Shown: one piece after another, positions 31,701-40,600 of the stretch
How the letters are laid out: every line of letters begins with the position of its first letter
Position numbering within the stretch: position 1 is the stretch's first letter
Source of the DNA: Petasospora fabianii
Lineage: Eukaryota > Ascomycota > Saccharomycetes > Phaffomycetales > Wickerhamomycetaceae
NCBI GenBank assembly: GCA_022641835.1
Contig: CP048716.1
Coordinates: 620,001-684,000 of the forward strand
DNA: 64,000 nucleotides
Reading direction: 5' to 3'
Notes under the pieces: model-generated
The model's input: the letters and a program-made list of their open reading frames with translations, nothing else
Told to the model about the DNA's origin: nothing
The model's database searches: none
Program-made: the position numbers and the translations under genes

Positions 31701-32503
31701 GAACCGTATGACATTGTAGGAGGGCTGCTTTACCTTTCAATGGTTATGAGGCACATTCTCGTGGGGGCTTTTGTCTTGTGAATTTCAGGAGGCGTACATA
31801 TTGTTGGCCTCTAGGGTTCTATGTTGTCCACGCACAGCCTACCCAGCTTTCGGGCACCTGAAATTTGGATGAACCCTTTCATATTACACCCGACTTCCTT
31901 GTTAGCTATTGTGACAAGGACAATTGGCCACATGCTAACCTATGATCCAGGTATGCCTACACCTTCCCCCAGATAATCTTGGAAAAACCCGAACATCACT
32001 TGCAACACCCCAACCTGGACACCAATATCCTATCAAGACATTGATCAAAGGACCCCTGAGCTGCTAAGTTCCTCTTATCTAGCTTGAAATCTTGTGAAGA
32101 CATAGTTTTTAGTCATGGTATTGTATAACTAAGAGAATTTTGCCGCTTCAGGTTTAGAAATTATTAGTCTTTATTCAGGTGTCATAAATATCAAGCTCAA
32201 ATATTTTGCCTTCCACATTTCCTAGACTTAATCATATTTTAAGTATCTTTTATTTTGCCACAATATTTCAGGAATAAGGGTTTTTAAACTCAAAAACATA
32301 CTGGGACTGATAATCAAGTAACAATTGCTTTTTGCTGGCCCTTATCACCAAGTTTTACTCTGCAGCCGGGGCGGTCAGATATCTGTGTGGCGGACTTGAA
32401 GCATTTCAGCACAACCTCATTGTCACCTACACCCATGTGATACCCAATGAAGTAATCAGTCTATATATCACATTATAGTAATTGTACAAATATCTAAAAT
32501 TAT
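28755..32503. other. 3.7 kb gene-empty region between RIE1-type gene and GH92 gene
   Basis: No open frame here exceeds about 85 codons and none looks like a known protein. The sequence is of intermediate GC without long homopolymer tracts, unlike the T- or A-rich promoters elsewhere. The first 300 bp is the RIE1-type promoter; the last 350 bp (32100-32503) is AT-rich and probably the GH92 3' side. The middle 3 kb has no explanation apart from one weak LTR-like segment. It could be decayed mobile-element or gene sequence, or a chromosomal landmark such as a centromere. Confidence 0.6.
30083..30475 (+). mobile_element. Possible LTR-retrotransposon fossil (LTR-like segment), weak
   Basis: A 393-bp segment begins TGTTGGGG and ends AACA, so TGTT/AACA form short terminal inverted repeats as in yeast Ty-type LTRs. 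Five bases later TGGTAG (30481-30486) could be the start of a primer-binding site pairing with a tRNA CTACCA end. No second LTR, target duplication or capsid/polymerase coding sequence was found. If real, it is an old, broken copy of undetermined family. Confidence 0.2.
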
Positions 32504-34846
32504 CTAGTTGATGAGACTCAAGTGCCCCGGAGATGGTGGGATGTCTCCACTCTCCCACATTTTTGGTTCAGTTCCCATGACGAACTTGAGAACACCACCA
32601 TTAGCAAAGATGTCATCATGGGTAACCCAATTCTGATTCCACTGCTTACCATTAACCTCGACACTCTGAACATATTTGTAATCTGGGGAGCGACTCACAT
32701 TTTCACCAATGATGTAGAGGTAAGTGTTGTCCTTGACCCTTAACTTGGCGTTTTCAAACATTGGAGCTGATAGCAAGTATATCGAGGTACCAGTAATAGG
32801 ATACAAACCCATCATAGCCCAGATCATCCAAGATTGCATTGCACCTGCATCAGAGTTTCCTGGAAGGCCGGAGACACCGGTGGAAAATCTAGTATCCATG
32901 AGGAATCTGATGGTCTCAGCTGTTCTAGTGGAGTTATTGACAAAGTTGTAGAGATATGGAGTCAAAAAGGAAGGTTCGTTACCAATATCAGCATACCCTT
33001 TACCATAAAGGGAGAACATGTCATCAAGACGAGCACTGAAGGTGTTATCATCACCAATGAAGGTCTTCAATGTCTCAATGTCATGTGGCACAGCCCAACC
33101 GTACTCAACTGGCTTGCCCTCATATGCAATGTCTCCCCAATAGCATCCTCCACAGGAGTCTGGTGAGTAGTCTGTAACCCAGTTACCGTTGACATCTCTC
33201 GGATGTATGAATCCAGTGTAGTCAGCGCCGCTCAAAGTCGTGTTGAAATTCCATATGTTCTGCCACTGAGCAGATCTCTTCAGATACTTCTCAACTTCAT
33301 CATCATTGAGACCTAAGCCTTTAGCAACAACATAAACAGCATAGTCATCATAAGCATACTCCATTGTTCTTGAAAGGGCCCTAGTGTAGTTGGTAGAGAC
33401 GTATCCCTTGTTTTTCCAGTCACTCAAACCACCACGTCCCTCAAATGTTGATGCATCTGGAGCGAAAGAGTCGTACCTGTACGGTGGCTCAACTTCAGCA
33501 TCCTTGAGCATTGCTTTGAGACCATCAGTCCAGGTAACCCCGTTACTGATTCCTTTGACATAAGCATCAGCTAATACGATATCGGCGTTTGATCCACCTT
33601 GAGTACGACCATTCTGGTTAGCACTGCGACCATCTGGCATATATCCCTCCTGTCTGTAGATTTCGATGAGGGAACGCACAAGTTCAGCAGCTCGATCACG
33701 GTTGATGGCATTATAAAGTGGGATAGAGGAACGAAAGATGTCCCAAATGGTGAACCAGTCGTCATAGTATGGCTCAGATGAAGACCAGTTTGGAGACTCA
33801 CCAGTGCGGTTGGATGGAAGAAGAGAGGTGCCGTAGAGAGCAGTGTAAAGGAGAGAAACCAGGGTAGAGTTCTCCTGAGAGACAGTGATAGAATCGAAAA
33901 CCTCCGAGTTCCAAAGATCAAGAGTCTCCTCAACAACGGAATCAATGGAGAAGTCATGTCTAGAGGAATCCTTCTCGAGATTGGTTCTAGCTTCAGAAAC
34001 CCCACGGAATGATACTCCAACACGAGACTTCACAGAAGCATTTCTATCAAAGTGGAATACAAGACCAGCCTGCTGATCCTGAGTGGTAGTAGATGATGTC
34101 TTACCACCTTGAGTTGCAGAGGAACCAGCGAAGGAGGTGATGCTATCAGCCTCCTGATCAAATTCTCCGTAAAAATAAATGGTCCATGGGTTCTGCTCAC
34201 CCCAGCCACCAGTGATGGTAGAGTAGCCAGAGTAAGACTTCAAGTCATCAGATGCCTCAATAGAGCCATTGACAAAATACTGCGTCCAATGCGGCCTTGA
34301 TGGTGCGGTCAAGTGATGTGTGACGTTCACAATAATGCTGGAGGGACTATTGCCTGGGAACGAGTAGTCATAGAAGCCGGCCCGATCTCCGGCCGCAAAA
34401 GTCACATTAACACCATTGTCCAGATGTGTGGTGTATTTCCCCACCTCACCAACATCTCTTAGACCATCAGCTCTCTTCAGGGAGACGTCGTTCGCCCCAT
34501 CCACATCACCAAGCAGTGGTAGTTGAGAAACAACACCATACTCTGGAGCACCACCAGTACCAGACTCGTGCATCATCGATATACCATATATCATACCATC
34601 AGGAGCATAGCCACTGTAGGCATCACCAAAAGAGGCTCCCGTAACGTCAATACCCATCTTCACAAACCCGAAGGGGCGAGAAGGGCCGGGGAAGACATGG
34701 CCACCACCTTCGGTACCAAAGAATACATCGACAACATCAGCATTGGAAGGGGTTGAAGATCTTGCAAAGAGCTCTTGGTCAATGACAAGACTGTGTGCCA
34801 ATGTCAAGTATCCTAGCGTGTGGATATGTAAGCTAGAGATACGCAT
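32504..34846 (-). CDS. Glycoside hydrolase family 92 alpha-mannosidase, probably secreted
   Basis: 780 residues from the ATG complementary to 34844-34846. The N-terminus (about 1-24, with the core LGYLTLAHSLV) resembles a signal peptide, and many Asn-X-Ser/Thr sites fit a secretory route. GH92 landmarks in order: GTEGGGHVFPGPSRPFG near the start, MMHESGTGGAPEYG, YYDDWFTIWDIFRSSIPL, NADIVLADAYVKGI, GRGGLSDWKNKGYV, MEYAYDDYAV, the catalytic-region YGWAVPHDIETL, GNEPSFLTPYLYNF, and GLPGNSDAGAMQSWMIWA. GH92 enzymes are Ca2+-dependent exo-alpha-mannosidases (mostly alpha-1,2) that trim mannan or N-glycans. Many bacteria and filamentous fungi carry them; I know of none in S. cerevisiae. It sits alone between two gene-empty stretches, so horizontal acquisition or patchy retention is possible. 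Confidence 0.93.
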   Translation of the reverse strand: MRISSLHIHTLGYLTLAHSLVIDQELFARSSTPSNADVVDVFFGTEGGGHVFPGPSRPFGFVKMGIDVTGASFGDAYSGYAPDGMIYGISMMHESGTGGAPEYGVVSQLPLLGDVDGANDVSLKRADGLRDVGEVGKYTTHLDNGVNVTFAAGDRAGFYDYSFPGNSPSSIIVNVTHHLTAPSRPHWTQYFVNGSIEASDDLKSYSGYSTITGGWGEQNPWTIYFYGEFDQEADSITSFAGSSATQGGKTSSTTTQDQQAGLVFHFDRNASVKSRVGVSFRGVSEARTNLEKDSSRHDFSIDSVVEETLDLWNSEVFDSITVSQENSTLVSLLYTALYGTSLLPSNRTGESPNWSSSEPYYDDWFTIWDIFRSSIPLYNAINRDRAAELVRSLIEIYRQEGYMPDGRSANQNGRTQGGSNADIVLADAYVKGISNGVTWTDGLKAMLKDAEVEPPYRYDSFAPDASTFEGRGGLSDWKNKGYVSTNYTRALSRTMEYAYDDYAVYVVAKGLGLNDDEVEKYLKRSAQWQNIWNFNTTLSGADYTGFIHPRDVNGNWVTDYSPDSCGGCYWGDIAYEGKPVEYGWAVPHDIETLKTFIGDDNTFSARLDDMFSLYGKGYADIGNEPSFLTPYLYNFVNNSTRTAETIRFLMDTRFSTGVSGLPGNSDAGAMQSWMIWAMMGLYPITGTSIYLLSAPMFENAKLRVKDNTYLYIIGENVSRSPDYKYVQSVEVNGKQWNQNWVTHDDIFANGGVLKFVMGTEPKMWESGDIPPSPGHLSLIN

Positions 34847-36114
34847 TTGTGGGGCTCCTCTTGACTAAAACCTGACAGAAGATGCTCTTGCAATCTGAGG
34901 AGATACAAGTGGGAGCTTCCTGCTTTTTCAGTTCAACAATCCCATAGCGGCCATGAAGGTCAAAGATTTACCCCATGTGCTAAACTTGCAAGATATGACC
35001 CACATGGGGTCTGTATGCTGAGGTATGTTTAGGGAGAGGAGAGCATGAGGGAGCTCATACAGAACAAGAAGGAACTGTAAAGATCAAGGGGGACCAAGGA
35101 GTCCCGCTGCGCAGGATGCATGTTCTAGGAAGGAAATCATGGCCATGGTGCGATGATGGTATTGGTGAATGCTCAATAGTATTGCCGTATAACCATCTTA
35201 GAGAGAAGAGATGAAAGAAGGTGATCGTCTGCATTGCCCCTCACCGTCGCCGTATATGCAATCCATTCCCTAAAGAGATCCCCAGTGTCCCTGCACACAT
35301 CTTGAGCGTTCACATGTGGTTTCTAGTTTGTGGATCTCGAGGTCTTGACAAAAGAGGTTAAGGGACTGATCCGCAGGAACAGCCTGATCGAATCCGATGG
35401 CCGGGGTAAATTGCTAGGCACGAGGGCATGCGAGTACATTCCTCCGAACAAACCGAGGCATTATATCCAAAATGGATAAATAATCGAATGGATGGAGCAG
35501 AAACACAAGACAGTACGCACCACGTTCCCCAGAGATATCACTAGATTGGACAGGAGTGAAACATGTGGGCCGGAGATTGACGGTTATAGTTGTGCCCATA
35601 CCATTTTTACCAATGTGGTAGGACCACCACGAGTTAACAATTCACTTCACTTGAAGAAAGAGGAAAAAGATAGCGGATTCCTCGAGGCAGTTCTCATAAG
35701 AGACATTTGGTCAGTTGCTAAGACATGTGTCCAATTGTCACTTGAATCATTTGAGATGGTTCACCAGCTTCCGGGCGATGCAACACATTTATATTTTTCA
35801 AGAACTAAGCTACACGCAACAGTCACGGCTTCGACAAGGTCAACTTCAGGCATGAAGTGGGGTCAATACCTTGGTTAAGACCAATCACTTTAACAGTCTC
35901 ACTATCACTGGTTCACACTGCTGTATTTGATGGAAGCTACGGAAACCCAGGGCCGCCTTTGGATGCCATAGATCCAGACTCATTTTGTGTCTGATCACTA
36001 AGTACAACATAAGCATTACCATTGGATGCTTTCCTTTCTCAAGGCACAGCAGCTGGCTTATATCAAGATACATAACTCACACATAGACATTAACACGAGC
36101 TCTATCTTATATCG
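34847..36114. other. GH92/SOD divergent intergenic region
   Basis: 1.27 kb between divergent genes for two predicted secreted proteins. A 128-codon ATG frame (35492-35878, plus) has no recognisable domain and is not called. Otherwise no repeats or RNA genes are seen. Confidence 0.45.
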
Positions 36115-37134
36115 ATGAAGGTCATCCACGCTTTGTCTCTTTTGGCATCCGCTGCCTCTGTTATCTCTGCCCTTCCAGTATCGTCAGCCGAGCCGATCGA
36201 GAACAATCCTACTGATGTTGTGTTAAGAGCTGACTTCCCACAGGGGAACTCACAAACAGTGGTCGGTGTGATCCAGTTTTACTCTTTGAACGGTACTACT
36301 AAGGTCCACGTTGATATCACTGGCTTGCCAAAGAACTCAGGTATGTTCACCTATCACATCCATGAGAAGCCAGTTGGTGCAGACAAGAGCTGTGCCGCAA
36401 CTGGCGCTCACTTTAATCCATTTGGTGCCTCTGCTGACTGTGAGGCTTTGGGTGATGACGCCCTTTGTGAGATTGGTGACTTGAGTGGAAAGCACGGCTT
36501 GATCAACACTACTTGCTTTGAGTTGTTCTATTATGACCCATACTTGTCTTTGGATCCATCTTCTCCTCAGTACATTGGTAACAGAGCCATCAACATCCAC
36601 CTTGAGAATGGTGCCAGATTGGCATGTGCCACCATCAAGCCATCTCGTGAGCCAGAGGACTTGTTATTGCTCAACGCTGAGTCTGAGGCCGAAGAGGTTA
36701 GAAAGTTCGAGGAGATTGCTGGAATTACGCACGCTCACTCATCCAATATTCAGTCTACTGCGGTCTCAGAGCCACAATTTGAGGAACCCGCTGCTGCAGC
36801 TCCATTGGATGTTGTTTCCCCTGAGGCCCCAAGTGAGGAGGCTGGTGAACCCCTCCTTTCAGACGAGTTGACCTCTTTATTGGACGTTGAGGAAGAGTCC
36901 GAAGCTGAGGGGGAGGCCGAATATGACTTAGAGGAGGTTTTCGAGGATGATGAGTCGAAGAAGGACGCCTCTGAGATTTCCAACAGAACTCTTTCAAACG
37001 TATCGAACTCTACCAACTACACTAATGTTACAGGATCCGAGGAGGAAGAGGACGAGGAGAACAGAGCCACTTCTTTGAGTAGTGGTCTCATGATTTCTGT
37101 CGGTGTTGCCATGGTTTTGGGTTTCATGTGGTGA
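36115..37134 (+). CDS. GPI-anchored extracellular Cu-only superoxide dismutase (Sod4/5/6 type)
   Basis: 339 residues from ATG 36115. A signal peptide (1-19) precedes a SOD domain with copper ligands His81, His83 (YHIHE), His99 (GAHFNPFG) and His162 (INIHLENG), and a Cys93-Cys171 pair equivalent to the SOD disulphide. The zinc-site histidines and the electrostatic loop are missing; instead there is CEIGDLSGKHG with Glu119 and Asp122, as in Candida albicans Sod5. This marks the fungal Cu-only class. A Glu/Ser-rich acidic stalk (about 185-310) and a hydrophobic tail SSGLMISVGVAMVLGF indicate GPI anchoring to the cell surface. It would convert extracellular superoxide to peroxide. Confidence 0.93.
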   Translation: MKVIHALSLLASAASVISALPVSSAEPIENNPTDVVLRADFPQGNSQTVVGVIQFYSLNGTTKVHVDITGLPKNSGMFTYHIHEKPVGADKSCAATGAHFNPFGASADCEALGDDALCEIGDLSGKHGLINTTCFELFYYDPYLSLDPSSPQYIGNRAINIHLENGARLACATIKPSREPEDLLLLNAESEAEEVRKFEEIAGITHAHSSNIQSTAVSEPQFEEPAAAAPLDVVSPEAPSEEAGEPLLSDELTSLLDVEEESEAEGEAEYDLEEVFEDDESKKDASEISNRTLSNVSNSTNYTNVTGSEEEEDEENRATSLSSGLMISVGVAMVLGFMW

Positions 37135-37417
37135 GTTGATGCACAGTTATCGGAAAGGTCACCTATCTCTTATACGGAAGTTCGATTTTTTCAGGATTCA
37201 TAAGCCCTACTTCCTAATTGTTGCACCCCACCGTGGTTACTTCAAGGCATTTCACCAGATGATCACTAACCCTTTTGGATCCCACCTTTGTATAGTTATC
37301 TTCAATGATGTTAATGAATGTAATACACCTTAACCTGACATGTGAAGTCCAATAAGCAGATAGACAGTTAGTTCTTATTGACACGAGCAAGTACGGCAGA
37401 AACGTTTCGCGAAAACG

Positions 37418-37664
37418 GTAAGAGCACACCTTCACGATGGGGAACCTTCGTCCAAGGGCGAAAAACTTCGACTGACGGGATTGATGTCGGATGAGGTTGG
37501 AAAGGGTTTCCAGACTACAAACCAAGCGTTACACCTGTCTTTCCACATAGTAGAACTCGTGTCTGCTACTCCATTGATCTGGGTAACTGCTCACAATTGT
37601 AAGCAACCAAGCGCCTTGAGAACCGCCACGACAACAAGAAGAACGCTGAACTAACCGCCGACAG
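37418..37664 (+). other. Candidate leader intron of GCN1
   Basis: Donor G|GTAAGA at 37418, branch AACTAAC at 37649-37655 and acceptor ACAG ending at 37664, directly before the GCN1 ATG. The branch-to-acceptor distance (10) is similar to the other introns here (12-16). Another donor, GTAAGC at 37599, would give a 66-bp intron. No transcript data are available, so this is a motif-based call. Confidence 0.4.
37484..37654 (+). CDS. Upstream ORF in the GCN1 leader (56 codons)
   Basis: ATG at 37484 opens an uninterrupted frame of 56 codons that stops at 37652-37654, ten bases before the GCN1 start. The peptide resembles nothing I know and is basic near its end (RTATTRRT). If the leader begins upstream and is not spliced, it should depress GCN1 translation. 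The candidate 247-bp intron would remove it completely. It may equally be chance. Confidence 0.3.
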   Translation: MSDEVGKGFQTTNQALHLSFHIVELVSATPLIWVTAHNCKQPSALRTATTTRRTLN

Positions 37665-40600
37665 ATGACAGTTGACTGGATAGAGATTTCACAGACTCTG
37701 GAAAGGGATCTCTTCTTTTCCACACGAAAGTGTCGATTGGAGGCCCTCCATCAGGTGGAGACACATGTGTCGTCTATCACAGATGCTGCGGACCCTTCAA
37801 TCGGTGCCATTCAAGAGATGATCTTGATGCACTATGACCATCTAGGCGATACAGACTCGACGCTGTTAGCCACCAGGATCCTCACAAACACCATTAATAT
37901 CAAAAAGGAGTCATTGAAGACTATAATTAAGGTCTTGACTAAGCTGACATCGAAGCACAAGTCTGTTGCTTTATCCAACATGGTGGTTGTGACTTCGTTC
38001 CTTAGCTCCATTGTCGAGACCTTTTCATCAGAGGATGTCTTTACTCAGGCATATCCTGACTTGGTGACTCTTTTCATTCAAATCTTTGACATTGTCTTTT
38101 GTTGCAAGTCAGACCAAGACACAAAGCACAAGGAGAGAATAAGGAAGTCGATCTTGAAGTCTACGGAGAAATCTGTAAGCTTGCTCTCTCAGGACCAAGT
38201 CTCCACTTTCGTCAATGTGGCCACAACTTCCAAGAGTTCAATTGAGTCCATTATTGCATCAATTAGCGTCCTTTCGCAAACCGAGTTGACCGAGGCTGAT
38301 ATCAAGTCGATCGTGGACTTCTATACCAAGACATTGCTCGCCACGAAGGCACCAGTTAACAACCTGGCTTTATTGACACCATTTTTCAAGAAGTTTGTGA
38401 CATCAGAAGTTTTACTCAATACGATCGTTCCATCACTGGAGAAGGCTATCATTAGATCCTCCGAGACTTCTTTGAGTATCTCCATTGACCTTCTCGAGTC
38501 CTTCTCGTCTTCAGTTGATCTTGCTGAAGTCGTATCCAAGTCCAAACTTCTTTTTCAGTTTGTTGCCAATGTCAAGAGCTCCAAGGAGACTGTCCGTCCA
38601 CTTGCTGTTAAAAACTTGCTGATTGTCTTGAAGTCACAGACAACAGAGGAGAGTGCATCGAAGGTTGCCGATGAGGTTTTGAAAACCATCAAGACCATGT
38701 CAGCTGCTGATCAGAAGGCATTGGGATACAGTGTTCTCGCTGCTGTACCTCCATCCACTTCTGTATCTACTAAGATCTCCGATGCCATTGCTCCACTTAT
38801 CTTGAAGGATCAGAATGAAATCTCGCTAGACGCTTCTCTGAATGCATACTTTGCCCACTTGATTGCCCTCGTCAACTCTGGCGCCGCTCCAAAAGATGCT
38901 CAGGCCACAGTTACCAAGGGATTCAAGGATGCCAAGATCCAATTGAGAAGACTTTGGTTTTCGAACTTTGGTTCCCATTTCGAGAACGCTGAGCTTACCG
39001 AGAACTTGATCTCTTTTGCATCTGAGCTTCTTCCATCCATGACTACTGGATTCGATGACATTATTGCCAACCCAACCAACAACATCAAGGGAATTGTGGT
39101 GCCATACGTCACACTTATTGTTTCTGACTTGGTGAAGTCACCTTCTGCATCTGATCTTTTCTGTAAGGCTCTTTCAAACTCAGAGAAGCAGCCATCCATT
39201 CTTCAAAGTGCTAGAGTGTACTCCAAGCTATCCACACCGGATGAAAAGACCTGGTTTGTCAAGGCACTCTCTGCTTCTACAAAGTATGTCACCGAGGCTT
39301 CTGAGGCTTTGGGAAATGCTTGGATTGCCTCCATTCTTTCGAGATTGTCGTCCTCTCAGTTGACCAGACTCAACATTGAAAAGCTCGCTGAGGCATACAC
39401 TATCAACCAGTCCATCATTGGTGCATCTTTGATTTCTGCATCTGCATCCACTTTGTTGAACAAGGCACAGAGTGACGACACAAACCTTGAGCCAGTCTAC
39501 TCCCGCTTGTCTTCAACGTTCCATGCATTCAGCCAGGGCAACAAGTCCCTGGATAAGGAGCTGTTGACCGAGCACTTGAGCAAGATAATCATCACAGCAC
39601 ACCATCAAGACCTCGCCAAGGTCTCATCATGGATCTCACTGGTCTTGAAGGCTGAGGTCGACCCAGGCTACGTTGCTAAGGAGTACCACGCACAGATCAT
39701 CGACGCCATCTCTAAGACTCTTGTCAACGCCGATGACAAGATCCACAACTCTGGTGTCTTCACTGCTGCTTGTGATGCCGCTTCTACAATGGCTTTCATT
39801 GACCCAACTGCTGTTGGCCCTTTGTTGAAGAACTTGTTCGAGACAGACCTCTCCTCTGCCTCTCTCACTTCCATTTCTGCTGCCGATATTGAGATCTGGA
39901 GAGGTACAGAAGGCGAGATGGTTGTCAACGTGCTCGACTCCAAGAAGAAGGCTATCGACAACAAGAACTCCAAGGATTACGAGACCCGCAAGTGGGAAGA
40001 GAGTATCAGAAAGGAGGTTGCAAAGAAAAATGTTGGAAACAAAAAGTATACCAAGGAGGAGTTGGAACTTGTCAACGCACAGTTGGCCAAGGAGTCTGAG
40101 ATAAGAAAGCGTGTTTCTCTCGTTCATTCCAAGCTTCGCCGTTCCATCGGTCTTGTAAACTCTCTTGCTGAGGCTGGTGACGCCATTGATAACGGTAAGA
40201 CTTACTGGTTTGCTGCTGCCACCAACGGCTTGCTTGATGTGTTGGCCATTCCATCCACCACTGAGATTGTTGGTGAGCTTGCCATTCGTGCCTTCTTGGA
40301 TTTGTCCAAGGTTGTCTCTGCCAGACTCACATTTAGACATCTTATCGGTGTCGCCACCTTGGTTATCAACAAGATCAATGCTTTCGAGTACAACGTCCAA
40401 GAAGATGCCGTTTCCGGACTTATCTCCTCTGTCTTGTTTAGAATCAAGTTTGTCGCTTCTGAGAGACCATGTGATTTTATCAGTTTGATGTACATGTTAC
40501 CATTGTTGTCTAAGGTTCTCGAACAAGGTAAGGCCGCTTCTATCAAGAACGCCAAAAAGCCGGTTTCCAAGTCTGAGTTCGTTGAAGAGGATCCAGAGGA

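Larger units (their letters stand above)
37135..37664. promoter_or_regulatory. GCN1 promoter and leader
   Basis: 530 bp. TTTCGCGAAAA at 37405-37415 is followed at once by a donor-like GTAAGA. A 56-codon upstream frame (37484-37654) ends ten bases before the GCN1 ATG, and the GCN1 ATG is directly preceded by AACTAAC plus CGCCGACAG, an intron-end pattern. Confidence 0.5.

Noticed and set aside
35492-35878. 128-codon ATG frame on the plus strand in the SOD promoter
   Set aside because: No domain or homolog recognised and no promoter-like context; composition looks random.
39636-40400. 254-codon antisense frame within GCN1, and others at 42369-42839, 42999-43601 and 43995-44561
   Set aside because: They are shadows of the codon pattern of GCN1 on the opposite strand. 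The products are Asn/Gln/Ser/Thr-rich with no known domain.
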